Source: Saprospiraceae bacterium
Lineage (GTDB): Bacteria; Bacteroidota; Bacteroidia; Chitinophagales; Saprospiraceae
Assembly (NCBI GenBank): GCA_019638385.1
Contig: JAHBTW010000001.1
Coordinates: forward strand, 124,001-188,000
Length of the DNA: 64,000 nucleotides
Direction: 5' to 3'
The position numbers were made by a program, and so were the translations under genes. Under the pieces are notes generated by a model that did not search any database, was not told where the DNA came from, and saw nothing but the letters and a program-made list of their open reading frames with translations. Below are positions 24,554 to 33,550 of the stretch, piece by piece. Positions within the stretch are counted from its first letter, which is position 1; each line of letters starts with the position of its first letter.

Positions 24554-24603
24554 AGGGATACCATCCCTGTCAATGCAGTTGCGGGGCAAGGGATGGTATC
24601 CCT
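24554..24603. repeat. 15-bp perfect inverted repeat between the SCO-like gene and thyA
   Basis: AGGGATACCATCCCT (24554-24568) is exactly complementary to AGGGATGGTATCCCT (24589-24603), with a 20-nt loop. It sits between divergent genes, just upstream of the thyA -7 box. Either a dispersed repeat element or a strong hairpin affecting both leaders. Confidence 0.85.
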
Positions 24604-24621
24604 GTGGCGCGGAAAAAAAAT

Positions 24622-24629
24622 TATCTTTG
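24622..24629 (+). promoter_or_regulatory. Bacteroidota -7 box (TATCTTTG) of thyA
   Basis: TATCTTTG followed by CCC, 19 bases before the thyA ATG. It fixes the thyA start at 24649, since the upstream in-frame ATG (24604) would precede the promoter. Confidence 0.6.
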
Positions 24630-24648
24630 CCCAACCAACCCACTTGCC

Positions 24649-25554
24649 ATGCGCCAATACTTAGACCTGCTCCAACACATCCTCGATCACGGCGAGCGCA
24701 AAGCCGACCGCACCGGCACGGGTACCGTCAGTGTATTCGGGTACCAGATGCGCTTCGACCTGTCGGAAGGCTTTCCGTTGCTCACCACCAAAAAACTGCA
24801 TCTCAAGTCCATCGTGCATGAGTTGCTCTGGTTTCTCGCAGGCGATACCAATATTCAATATTTGGTGAAAAACGGGGTGAACATCTGGAACGACTGGCCC
24901 TTTCAGCACTGGTTGGAAGAAAGCGGGCAGGCGGCGCGGTTTCCCAAGTACAGCGAGGCTTGGCGTGAAAAGATGAAGGAATTTGTGGAGCGCATCCAGG
25001 CAGACGATGCTTTTGCCGCACAATGGGGCGACCTGGGGCCGGTCTATGGAAGTCAGTGGCGCAACTTCGAGGGTGTGGATCAAATAACGGAAGTGTTGCA
25101 CGGCATCCGCTCCAACCCCGATTCCCGGCGGCTCATCGTATCGGCCTGGAACCCAAAGGATATTCCGGTGATGGTAAAATCGGGCTTGCCACCCTGCCAT
25201 GCGTTGTTTCAGTTTTATGTGTCGGAGGGGCGGTTGTCGTGTCAGTTGTACCAGCGTTCGGCCGATGTTTTCCTCGGCGTGCCGTTCAACATCGCTTCTT
25301 ACGCGCTGCTCACGCTGATGGTGGCGCAGGTATGCGGTTTGCAGCCCGGCCATTTCGTACACACCTTCGGCGATGTACATCTTTACAAGAATCACATCGA
25401 GCAGGCGCAACTGCAACTGAGCCGCACACCGCGCGCCTTGCCGATTATGACGCTGAATCCGGAAGTGAAAGATTTATTTGCCTTTCGTTTTGAGGATTTT
25501 GAACTCAGCGGATACGATCCGCATCCGCATATTCGAGGGGCGGTGGCGGTGTGA
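24649..25554 (+). CDS. thyA: Thymidylate synthase
   Basis: A 301-residue cytoplasmic enzyme that methylates dUMP to dTMP with methylene-tetrahydrofolate. Conserved elements are all visible: [15 protein letters not shown] (18-30), the [20 protein letters not shown] helix (44-63), the catalytic Cys183 in [12 protein letters not shown], and [20 protein letters not shown] for dUMP and folate binding. It is longer than the 264-residue E. coli enzyme because of an insertion (about 90-125), as in other long-type ThyA proteins. The start is set by the promoter just upstream and the N-terminal [15 protein letters not shown]. Confidence 0.96.
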   Translation: MRQYLDLLQHILDHGERKADRTGTGTVSVFGYQMRFDLSEGFPLLTTKKLHLKSIVHELLWFLAGDTNIQYLVKNGVNIWNDWPFQHWLEESGQAARFPKYSEAWREKMKEFVERIQADDAFAAQWGDLGPVYGSQWRNFEGVDQITEVLHGIRSNPDSRRLIVSAWNPKDIPVMVKSGLPPCHALFQFYVSEGRLSCQLYQRSADVFLGVPFNIASYALLTLMVAQVCGLQPGHFVHTFGDVHLYKNHIEQAQLQLSRTPRALPIMTLNPEVKDLFAFRFEDFELSGYDPHPHIRGAVAV

Positions 25555-25626
25555 GGCAGGTGGCAGTCAGGGAGTAACGTCGAAAAGACTTCCTAACCCG
25601 AAAACCTTCAAGAGGCCGCAAATCAG

Positions 25627-25643
25627 TTTAGACCTAATCTAAA
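25627..25643. promoter_or_regulatory. Palindromic putative operator upstream of the respiratory operon
   Basis: TTTAGA-N5-TCTAAA is a perfect 6-bp inverted repeat centred about 70 bases before the predicted transcription start. The geometry suits a dimeric activator. I cannot name the factor: it is not a plain FNR/CRP box, and only distantly resembles DtxR/MntR-type sites. Confidence 0.45.
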
Positions 25644-25665
25644 TAATTCACCTACCGGCAGAAAT

Positions 25666-25697
25666 TTTGTTAAAGCATTTAACGCATTATATATTTG
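25666..25697 (+). promoter_or_regulatory. Consensus Bacteroidota promoter of the act-cox operon
   Basis: TTTG (25666-25669), exactly 20 bases, then TATATTTG (25690-25697). This fits the -33/-7 consensus (TTTG-N19-21-TAnnTTTG) and is the best full promoter in the window. It lies 63 bases before the first cytochrome gene. Confidence 0.75.
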
Positions 25698-25760
25698 CGC
25701 AGATTTTTTGACGGGGGGTTTCTCCCACACGACAAATAGATTATCAAATACGCCGAAACG

Positions 25761-27203
25761 ATGATATCCAGATCAGCATTGAGCCGCCTTTCTCTCGTTT
25801 TTATTCTGGCTTTGTCTTCTTTTACAGGATTTTCGCAGGAAGCCGCTACTGAAGCCGCCGTTGCGGTTGACATTGAGGCCGGTAAGACCCTGTTTAAAAA
25901 CCTGTGCGCCGCCTGTCACAACCGCGACATGAAAAGCGACCTCACCGGGCCGGCGCTTGGGGTTGCCGAAGCCAACTGGTCTGCCTTCCCGCAGGCAGAC
26001 CTCTACAATTGGATTCGCAACTCACAGGCCATGGTCAAAGCCGGCCACCCGCGTGCCGTGGAGGTGTACAACCAGTGGAAGCAGGTGCAGATGACGGCTT
26101 TCACCAGTCTTACCGACCCGGAGATCGCTAATATTTTGGCGTATATCAATTGCACCTATACCAACACCTGTCCGGGCAGCGCAATAGTCTCCGGTCCCCC
26201 TGTGGACGATCTTACCCCAAAGACAAACAACCGCCCGCTGTTTTTCCTCTTGGTTGCCATGCTCGGCATATTGGCCATTGTGTTGGCGCGTATCCTCTCC
26301 AACCTCGACTACATGCTCAAGGTGCAGGAAGGTACGGCGCCGGCGCGTCGCAAAACCTTGGTGGAATTGCTCACCAGCCGCGGCGTGGTCGGAGTAGTCA
26401 TATTTTCGCTCATCGTTTTGGGCGGCTATTCTACGGTGAACAACGCGGTGAATCTCGGCCGCCAACAGGGGTATGCTCCGGAGCAGCCGATCAAGTTTTC
26501 TCATGCCACACACGCGGGGTTGCACAAAATTGACTGCCAGTATTGCCACGACGGCGCCCGCCGCTCCAAGCAATCGGTCATCCCGGCGGCCAATACCTGT
26601 ATGAACTGCCATACCGCCATTGACGTGGGGTCGCAGTACGGAACGGCCGAAATCACCAAAATTTACGCCTCCATCGGCTGGGATCCGGTTGAGAAGCAAT
26701 ACATTGAGAACTACGACGACATGACCGAGGCCGACATTGAAAAGGTTTATCGCAAGTGGATTTCCAACATTTATGTGCGCGACATGGGCGATAAAGACCC
26801 CAAAAACGACAAGTTGGAAAAAACCGTCAATGAGCAATGGAAAGCCATTAAGGCATCATTGACGAACGAAACCAAAAAGAAAATACAAGGCCCCATTGAG
26901 TGGGTGCGCATTCACAACTTGCCCGACCACGCTTATTTCAACCACGCACAGCACGTTGCTGTAGGTAAGGTAGAATGCCAAACCTGCCACGGCCCGGTGG
27001 AAGCTATGGAAGTAGTGGCCCAACACTCGCCGCTTTCTATGGGCTGGTGCGTGAACTGCCACCGCCAAACGGAGGTGAAGTTTGCCGAAAACGAATACTA
27101 CCAATCTTACGAACGCCTACATGAGGAACTCAAAAAAGGCGAGCGCAAAGGAGTGACCGTAGAAGAGATCGGCGGTTTGGAATGCCAAAAATGCCATTAT
27201 TAA
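25761..27203 (+). CDS. actA: Alternative complex III multiheme cytochrome c (ActA) with extra N-terminal heme domain
   Basis: A 480-residue periplasmic cytochrome with six CxxCH heme sites. A signal peptide (about 1-25) precedes a monoheme domain (CAACH at 49-53), then two hydrophobic helices (about 153-175 and 205-225) and a pentaheme part (CQYCH 259, CMNCH 280, CQTCH 406, CVNCH 430, CQKCH 475). The pentaheme half corresponds to ActA of alternative complex III, the quinol:cytochrome c oxidoreductase that replaces bc1 in many Bacteroidota. The N-terminal monoheme unit is fused here. First gene of the operon, directly after its promoter. Confidence 0.9.
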   Translation: MISRSALSRLSLVFILALSSFTGFSQEAATEAAVAVDIEAGKTLFKNLCAACHNRDMKSDLTGPALGVAEANWSAFPQADLYNWIRNSQAMVKAGHPRAVEVYNQWKQVQMTAFTSLTDPEIANILAYINCTYTNTCPGSAIVSGPPVDDLTPKTNNRPLFFLLVAMLGILAIVLARILSNLDYMLKVQEGTAPARRKTLVELLTSRGVVGVVIFSLIVLGGYSTVNNAVNLGRQQGYAPEQPIKFSHATHAGLHKIDCQYCHDGARRSKQSVIPAANTCMNCHTAIDVGSQYGTAEITKIYASIGWDPVEKQYIENYDDMTEADIEKVYRKWISNIYVRDMGDKDPKNDKLEKTVNEQWKAIKASLTNETKKKIQGPIEWVRIHNLPDHAYFNHAQHVAVGKVECQTCHGPVEAMEVVAQHSPLSMGWCVNCHRQTEVKFAENEYYQSYERLHEELKKGERKGVTVEEIGGLECQKCHY

Positions 27204-27249
27204 TATCCTGAAATCCTTTTTCACAAGTATCTAAGAATCTCGTCATACA

Positions 27250-30200
27250 ATGAAGCAAAAAAATCAAGAGGTTTGGATAGGCGTAGAGCAGCTCGCCAAT
27301 GATCCTGCTTACCAGAAGCTCGTTGACTCTGAATTCGCTGAAATGCCTGTGGTGGAGCAATTGGCACAGGAAAACGCGCCGGCACTGAATACCAACCGCC
27401 GCGACTTTCTCAAGTTTCTGGGTTTCGGCCTGGGCGCTGCTACCATCGCTGCCGGTTGCGAAATTCCGGTGCGCCGTGCCATTCCCTATGTCATCAAACC
27501 CGATGAAATTGTGCCTGGAGTAGCGGTTTATTACGCCTCCTCTTTCGTGCAGGGCGGCGACTACTGCGCCATTTTGGTGAAAACCCGCGAAGGCCGTCCG
27601 ATCAAAATAGAGGGCAACAGCCTCTCCAAAGTGACGAAAGGCGCCACCAGCGCCCGCGCACAGGCCTCCGTGCTGAGTTTGTACGATACCAGCCGTGTGA
27701 GCGGACCTTTCCGCATCAAAAACGGAGCATTGCAGCAGCCGGTCAAAAAAACGGAAAGCGGTCCCAACTGGGCCGAGATTGACAAAGAAATCATGGGCAA
27801 ACTCAAGCCCGAATCGCGCATCCGCATCCTGGCCAATACCGTTCTCAGCCCGACGACCAAAAAAGCGTTTGCCGATTTCAAAGCAAAATACCCCAATGCG
27901 CAGGTCGTCATGTACGATCCGGTGTCGTCGGCAGCTATTTTGCAAGCCAACCAAAACAGCTTCAGCCAGGCGGTTATTCCGTCGTACCACTTCGACAAGG
28001 CAAAGGTCATCGTCAGCTTTGATGCCGATTTCCTCGGCACCTGGATTTCGCCGGTGGAGTATGCTTCGCAGTACGCTCAAAACCGCAAGGTGGACCCGAA
28101 GAACCCGACCATGTCGCGCCACATTCAGGTGGAGAGCCATATGAGCCTCACGGGTTCCAATGCTGACAACCGCATCATGGTGAAGCCTTCCGAGCAGGGC
28201 GCGGCCATCGTAGCGTTGTACAACGAATTGGCTACCCTGTTGGGACGGGCGCGGGTAAGCGGTCCGGCACTTGATCCGGCTAAAGTTGCCAAAATCAAAG
28301 AAGCCGCGCGAGAACTCTCCGGCGCGCAGGGCAGCAGCCTTGTGGTGAGCGGCTCCAACAATACGGCCGAGCAGATATTGGTGAATGCCATCAACGATAT
28401 GCTGGGCAACTACGGCGCGACGATCAGTTTCAACGAAGCGTCGCTCCAGCGTCAGGGCATTGATAAGGATGTGCAAACGCTCATCCGCGACATGAACGCC
28501 GGCTCGGTGGACGCGCTCTTCGTGATGGACGGCGCCAATCCGGCTTACGACCTGCCCAATTCCGGCGCATTCCGCACGGGCATGGGCAAAGTGGGACTCA
28601 AAGTGTCCTTATCCGGCGTACCCAACGAAACGCTCCTGCTGTGCGACTACGCAGCGCCCGGCCACCATTTTCTGGAAAGCTGGGGCGATGCCGAGCCGAA
28701 GCGCGGGCACTACAGCCTCATACAGCCGGTTATTGCGCCGCTGTTCAACACCCGGCAGGCAGAGGAAAGCCTGTTGCGTTGGGCTGCTGCCGAAACCCTT
28801 GATACTACGGCGGAGCAGCCGTACTTTGAGTATTTGAAAGCGCATTGGAAGCAGGTCATGTTTCCCAACCAAAAGAACTTCTCCATCTTCCAGGCATTCT
28901 GGGACAGCACGCTGCACGACGGTGTGTTTGAAGCGCCGCAATCGGTGATCGCTACCGCGTTCTCGGCCAGTGCAAACGAAGCTGCTGCCGAGGTGCGCAA
29001 GCCTTCCGATGCGGAGTTGGAAATTGTATTTTTTGAAACCGTCAATATGGGCGCCGGTCAGTACGCCAACAACCCCTGGTTGCTGGAAATGCCCGATCCG
29101 CTCGCCCGCACCGTGTGGGGCAACTACCTGACCATACCGGTAAGCTGGGACGGCGAGAATTTCAAGTCGTTCAAAAACCTGAACAACCGCGAGATATACG
29201 GCAAAGCCGACATTGTGGAAGTGGAGGCCAATAACTTCAAACAGCGCGTTACTGCGGTGCGCCAGTTCGGCCAGATGCAGGGCACGCTCGGTTTAGCCAT
29301 CGGCTACGGCCGGGAAGTGACCGGTGAGGTGGGTCGTGCATTGGGCAACAAGGTAGGAGCCGATGTGTATCCCTGGCTCAGCATTGATGCCGAAGGCAAT
29401 ACGCAATACTACGCCGTATCGCCTGCCGTCTCTGACAAGGTGGCGACCGAAGAGGAATTTGCCTGCGTGCAGTACCACCACACGATGGGGGTGACCGAGA
29501 AAAACGGGAAGACCTACAAAGACGCCGTTACGGGCAAGAACAAGGAAGTAAACCTGGACGAAAAAGTCTCCTCCCGTCTCAAAGACCCCTTCAACGAGCA
29601 TGGCTTTCAGGGGGGCATCACCGAGCGCAGCGTCATTTTCAAAGGTTCTCTGAATGAACTGTCGGAACTCACGGAAAATATTCACGAACGGCGCTCAGAG
29701 GCGGCACATTTGAATGCGCAAACCCTCTATCCGACGCAACAATACACGAAGGACATCTACTCGCAAGGGCATTGGTGGGCGATGCACATTGACCTCAATG
29801 CCTGCACCGGCTGCGGCGCCTGCCAGGTGGCCTGCGTAGCGGAAAACAACGTGCCGGTGGTGGGTAAAAAAGAGGTGTCGCGCCACCACGAAATGACCTG
29901 GTTGCGCATAGACCGCTACTTCTACGGCGATTACGAGAACCCGCGCGTGGTATATCAGCCGATGATGTGCCAGCACTGTGACAACGCGCCTTGCGAGAAC
30001 GTATGTCCGGTGGCCGCTACCAACCACAGCAGCGAGGGGCTTAATCAAATGACCTACAACCGCTGCATCGGCACCCGCTACTGCGCCAACAACTGCCCGT
30101 ACAAAGTGCGCCGTTTCAATTGGTTGGATTACACTACTGCCGATTTGTTCGGAAGCAACGAATACCGCGTCAACGGTGAGGAAATTCCTTACTACGCTGA

Positions 30201-30534
30201 CAACTTGGTGCGCATGGTACTCAATCCCGATGTAACGGTGCGTTCGCGCGGCGTCATCGAGAAGTGCAGCTTCTGCGTACAGCGCATTCAGGAGGGCAAG
30301 CTCACCGCCAAGCGCGAAGGCCGCCGCCTCCACGATGCCGATGTAAAATCGGCCTGTCAAACGGCCTGCCCCACCGGCGCGATCACCTTCGGCGACCGCA
30401 ACAACCCGGAGAGCGCCGTAGCACAGAAGATGGACAGCCCGCTGAACTATTTGGTACTGGAAGAGATCAACGTCATGTCTTCCGTCAATTACGGTGCGCG
30501 CGTCAACAACAGCAGCGAGAAATTGGATGCCTGA
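27250..30534 (+). CDS. actB: Alternative complex III iron-sulfur/molybdopterin-fold subunit (ActB)
   Basis: A 1094-residue periplasmic subunit. The N-terminus has a twin-arginine-like signal (TNRRDFLKFLGFGLG, about 48-62) ending in a lipobox-like AAGC. The middle (about 80-800) has the molybdopterin-oxidoreductase fold, which in this family carries no cofactor. The C-terminal third is a ferredoxin module with cysteine clusters CTGCGACQVAC (about 851), CQHCDNAPCENVCP (907), CIGTRYCANNCP (938), CSFCVQ (1005) and CQTACPTG (1035), enough for one [3Fe-4S] and three [4Fe-4S] centres. It carries electrons from the NrfD-like membrane subunits to the cytochromes. Length matches ActB (about 1000-1100). 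Confidence 0.93.
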   Translation: MKQKNQEVWIGVEQLANDPAYQKLVDSEFAEMPVVEQLAQENAPALNTNRRDFLKFLGFGLGAATIAAGCEIPVRRAIPYVIKPDEIVPGVAVYYASSFVQGGDYCAILVKTREGRPIKIEGNSLSKVTKGATSARAQASVLSLYDTSRVSGPFRIKNGALQQPVKKTESGPNWAEIDKEIMGKLKPESRIRILANTVLSPTTKKAFADFKAKYPNAQVVMYDPVSSAAILQANQNSFSQAVIPSYHFDKAKVIVSFDADFLGTWISPVEYASQYAQNRKVDPKNPTMSRHIQVESHMSLTGSNADNRIMVKPSEQGAAIVALYNELATLLGRARVSGPALDPAKVAKIKEAARELSGAQGSSLVVSGSNNTAEQILVNAINDMLGNYGATISFNEASLQRQGIDKDVQTLIRDMNAGSVDALFVMDGANPAYDLPNSGAFRTGMGKVGLKVSLSGVPNETLLLCDYAAPGHHFLESWGDAEPKRGHYSLIQPVIAPLFNTRQAEESLLRWAAAETLDTTAEQPYFEYLKAHWKQVMFPNQKNFSIFQAFWDSTLHDGVFEAPQSVIATAFSASANEAAAEVRKPSDAELEIVFFETVNMGAGQYANNPWLLEMPDPLARTVWGNYLTIPVSWDGENFKSFKNLNNREIYGKADIVEVEANNFKQRVTAVRQFGQMQGTLGLAIGYGREVTGEVGRALGNKVGADVYPWLSIDAEGNTQYYAVSPAVSDKVATEEEFACVQYHHTMGVTEKNGKTYKDAVTGKNKEVNLDEKVSSRLKDPFNEHGFQGGITERSVIFKGSLNELSELTENIHERRSEAAHLNAQTLYPTQQYTKDIYSQGHWWAMHIDLNACTGCGACQVACVAENNVPVVGKKEVSRHHEMTWLRIDRYFYGDYENPRVVYQPMMCQHCDNAPCENVCPVAATNHSSEGLNQMTYNRCIGTRYCANNCPYKVRRFNWLDYTTADLFGSNEYRVNGEEIPYYADNLVRMVLNPDVTVRSRGVIEKCSFCVQRIQEGKLTAKREGRRLHDADVKSACQTACPTGAITFGDRNNPESAVAQKMDSPLNYLVLEEINVMSSVNYGARVNNSSEKLDA

Positions 30535-30596
30535 ACCCGGAATGTTCCGGCAAATTGAAATTTGAACAACGAATTGATTTTTCAAAATAGAACCTA

Positions 30597-32015
30597 ATGA
30601 GCGTTGTAGTATCACCCATTCGGGAACCCTTGATAGAAGGTGGCAAAACCTACCATCAGATAACCGAAGACATTTGTTCTCCCACGGAGAAAGCGCCCAA
30701 TCTGGCCTGGATCATCGCTTTTACGCTTTCCACGATTTTCCTCGGCGTATTTGTGTTTACGGTCGCCTGGACGATTTACTTCGGTATCGGTACCTGGAAC
30801 CTCAACCGCACCATCGGCTGGGGCTGGGATATTACCAACTTCGTGTGGTGGATCGGTATCGGCCACGCAGGAACGCTGATTTCGGCTATCCTTTTGCTGT
30901 TCCGCCAACGCTGGCGCACAGGGGTAAACCGGGCGGCAGAAGCCATGACCATCTTTGCCGTAATGTGTGCGGGCCAGTTTCCGCTCATACACATGGGGCG
31001 CTTGTGGCTCGGCTTTTTCATCTTCCCGTATCCCAATACGCGGGGGCCGCTGTGGGTCAACTTCAACTCGCCGCTGCTGTGGGACGTGTTTGCCATCTCC
31101 ACGTACCTGACGGTATCTCTGCTGTTCTGGTATTCAGGTTTGGTGCCTGACCTGGCTACTATCCGCGACCGCTCCAAGGGGATTCGTCGCAAAATCTACA
31201 ATGCATTTTCATTCGGCTGGACCGGCTCTGCCAAGCACTGGCAGCGGTTTGAGAGCTTGGCCTTGGTTTTGGCCGGCTTGTCAACACCGCTCGTATTGTC
31301 GGTTCACACCATCGTATCCTTCGACTTTGCCACGTCGGTCATTCCCGGTTGGCACACCACCATATTCCCGCCGTACTTTGTGGCAGGTGCCATTTTCTCC
31401 GGCTTCGCCATGGTGCAAACGCTGATGGTGATTACCCGGAAGGTATTGAAATTGGAAGAGTACGTCACTTTGCAGCACATTGATAGCATGAACAAGGTGA
31501 TCCTGCTCACGGGTACTATCGTGGGGGTGGCCTATCTCACCGAATTATTTATTGCCTGGTACTCCGGCTATTTGTATGAGCAGTACGCCTTCTACAACAG
31601 GGTACTGGGGCCGTACTGGTGGTCGTATGTGGGCATGATGGCCTGTAACGTATTGTCGCCGCAGGTATTCTGGAGCAGAAAGATTCGCCGCAGTGTAGTA
31701 TGGACTTTTGTAATGTCCATTTTCGTAAACATCGGGATGTGGTTTGAGCGCTTTGTGATCATCGCGACTACGCTGGCCCGCGATTACATACCTTCCTCCT
31801 GGAGTTACTATGTACCGTCTTGGGTGGAAATCGGTATCTTCCTCGGCACGATGGGCTTGTTCTTTACTTTGTTCCTGTTCTTTACCCGCGTGGCGCCGGT
31901 GATTGCCGTAGCGGAGGTGAAAGCCATTCTGAAAGCCGGCGGCGATCAGTACATCGGCCCGAACGCTACGCATCAGCACCACACACATGGAGAGGTGAAA
32001 ACGGGCGCACATTAA
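30597..32015 (+). CDS. actC: Alternative complex III NrfD/PsrC-type membrane subunit (ActC)
   Basis: A 472-residue integral membrane protein with about ten helices and the PsrC/NrfD pattern: NRTIGWGWDITNFVWWIGIGHAGTLISAILLL (about 76-105), GRLWLGFFIFPYPNTRGPLWVN, and HTIVSFDFATSVIPGWHTTIFPPYFVAGAI. This family holds the quinol site and a putative half-channel for protons in alternative complex III. The C-terminus is a His-rich tail (THQHHTHGE). It follows actB after 62 bases and precedes actD after 39 bases. Confidence 0.94.
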   Translation: MSVVVSPIREPLIEGGKTYHQITEDICSPTEKAPNLAWIIAFTLSTIFLGVFVFTVAWTIYFGIGTWNLNRTIGWGWDITNFVWWIGIGHAGTLISAILLLFRQRWRTGVNRAAEAMTIFAVMCAGQFPLIHMGRLWLGFFIFPYPNTRGPLWVNFNSPLLWDVFAISTYLTVSLLFWYSGLVPDLATIRDRSKGIRRKIYNAFSFGWTGSAKHWQRFESLALVLAGLSTPLVLSVHTIVSFDFATSVIPGWHTTIFPPYFVAGAIFSGFAMVQTLMVITRKVLKLEEYVTLQHIDSMNKVILLTGTIVGVAYLTELFIAWYSGYLYEQYAFYNRVLGPYWWSYVGMMACNVLSPQVFWSRKIRRSVVWTFVMSIFVNIGMWFERFVIIATTLARDYIPSSWSYYVPSWVEIGIFLGTMGLFFTLFLFFTRVAPVIAVAEVKAILKAGGDQYIGPNATHQHHTHGEVKTGAH

Positions 32016-32054
32016 AACACAAAATTTAAAATTGTTCTTTAATCGAGCATAGAC

Positions 32055-32582
32055 ATGAATAAGGAAAAAGAGGTCATTTACGGTTTGTACGACGACGAAG
32101 AGATTCTCTTGAGCGCCGTGAAACAAGCAAGAGCAGACCACCTCGACATCATGGATGTTTACACCCCGTTTCCGGTGCATGGTTTGGATCATGCCATGGG
32201 AATGGAGGAAAGCCGCCTGCACATTGCGGGGTTTGTTTACGGCGCCATCGGCACGCTGACGGCATTTTTGTTTATGACCTGGGTATTCACCCGCGACTGG
32301 CCGATCATTTTCGGCGGCAAGCCGTATTGGTCGGTGCCGGCTTTTATTCCCATCACCTTTGAATTGACGGTGTTGTTCTCTGCCATCGGCATGACAGTGA
32401 CATTTTTCACGATATGCGGATTAGCGCCCGGCCGCACCAACCCGACCTTGGACGACCGCATCACCGACGACAAATTTTGCCTTGCTTTTGATGCAAGCGA
32501 TTCGGGGGAAGATGTTCGCGACGGCTTGCGCAATTTCCTGAGCAGCACCGGCGCATCGGAAGTGAACTTGAAGACGATTTAA
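32055..32582 (+). CDS. actD: Alternative complex III subunit ActD (DUF3341)
   Basis: A 175-residue membrane protein with a soluble N-terminal ferredoxin-like domain (VIYGLYDDEEILLSAVKQAR and a VYTPFPVHGLDHAMG segment at about 36-50, which is the DUF3341 signature) and two transmembrane helices (about 60-82 and 95-120). In the complex ActD sits beside ActC/ActF. Length is typical (170-190). Confidence 0.92.
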   Translation: MNKEKEVIYGLYDDEEILLSAVKQARADHLDIMDVYTPFPVHGLDHAMGMEESRLHIAGFVYGAIGTLTAFLFMTWVFTRDWPIIFGGKPYWSVPAFIPITFELTVLFSAIGMTVTFFTICGLAPGRTNPTLDDRITDDKFCLAFDASDSGEDVRDGLRNFLSSTGASEVNLKTI

Positions 32583-32605
32583 TCGCCATTATAAAACGAG
32601 CTTAA

Positions 32606-33466
32606 ATGAAGACCATTAAGCAAATTGCTTTTGTACTTGCCATTGCTATTATATTGCAGGCATGCAAGCCCGCCGGGGGAGAAAACACCGGTAGAGAATA
32701 CATGCCCGACATGGCGCACCCGGTTTCTTATGAGGCCAATGCTTACGACGCATATAAGTATCATACCTGGGACGAACAGAGCGTGATGACCCGCAAAGAA
32801 CTGACCAACCGGATGCATCCGGTGAACGGTACCGTTCCGCGCGGCTATGCCGGCGTGTTTTTTGCTTCCGGCAGCGAGGCGCAGGGCGCCGCTATGGACA
32901 ACCTCCGCGGAAAGAGCAATCCCAATGCCATTGCCGTACCGGTAAACGGGAAAGTGCCGTATTACTACGCCGACACGCCGGAGGAACGGCTGCGCGCTAC
33001 AGCGGAAATCATCAACAATCCATTTCCCATCACGGATGCAGGCCTGGCGCGGGGTAAAGAACTCTATACCATTTTCTGCGGCGTTTGCCACGGGGAAAAG
33101 GGCGATGGCGCCGGATACTTGGTGCGCGACCCCGATCCGGCGACAGGTGATGCCGGCGGTAAATATCCGGCGGCTCCGGCCAACTTCCTCACCGATGACT
33201 TGTCGGCAGCATCCAACGGCCGCTATTACCATGCCATCATGTACGGCCTGAATGTGATGGGGGGCTATGCAGATAAAATCTCTTATGAAGAGCGTTGGCA
33301 GGTGATACACTACATCCGGTCGCTGCAGGCTGTTGAAAAAAAGCTGGTGTATAACGAAAGCAAAAACACACTGGAGCCTTCGTTTGGCACGCCGGCATCT
33401 CAGATTGCCAAGACCTTAGCGACTTCGGTAAGTGATAATACAACTCCGGCAGGGCCGACACAGTAA
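32606..33466 (+). CDS. actE: Alternative complex III monoheme cytochrome c lipoprotein (ActE)
   Basis: A 286-residue periplasmic lipoprotein. The signal ends ILQAC (Cys at about 16), a good lipobox. A class-I cytochrome c fold occupies about 140-250 with a single heme site CGVCH at 158-162, preceded by ARGKELYTIFC, and a candidate methionine ligand in YGLNVMGGYADKI. The N-terminal 130 residues carry the conserved DMAHP and NRMHPVNGTVPRG segments of ActE. It should relay electrons from ActA to the oxidase. Confidence 0.92.
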   Translation: MKTIKQIAFVLAIAIILQACKPAGGENTGREYMPDMAHPVSYEANAYDAYKYHTWDEQSVMTRKELTNRMHPVNGTVPRGYAGVFFASGSEAQGAAMDNLRGKSNPNAIAVPVNGKVPYYYADTPEERLRATAEIINNPFPITDAGLARGKELYTIFCGVCHGEKGDGAGYLVRDPDPATGDAGGKYPAAPANFLTDDLSAASNGRYYHAIMYGLNVMGGYADKISYEERWQVIHYIRSLQAVEKKLVYNESKNTLEPSFGTPASQIAKTLATSVSDNTTPAGPTQ

Positions 33467-33481
33467 AAGAACAACAGAGAC

Positions 33482-33503
33482 AGGGGCGCTCGTTTGCGCC
33501 TCT
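33482..33503. repeat. Hairpin in the actE-actF intergenic spacer
   Basis: AGGGGCGC, a 6-nt loop, then GCGCCTCT: an eight-pair stem with one G-U pair in the 84-base gap within the operon. It may modulate RNA stability or partial termination, or be a remnant of a short repeat (compare GAGACGC words in the palindrome at 9956-10015). Confidence 0.5.
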
Positions 33504-33550
33504 ACGACGAGCATAAATTTTCAAAGACACACTTTAATACGATTCGGACA

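Noticed and set aside
27130..28476. 448-codon minus-strand frame opposite actB
   Set aside because: ActB is certain from its cysteine clusters and operon position; the antisense frame has no signal or domain.
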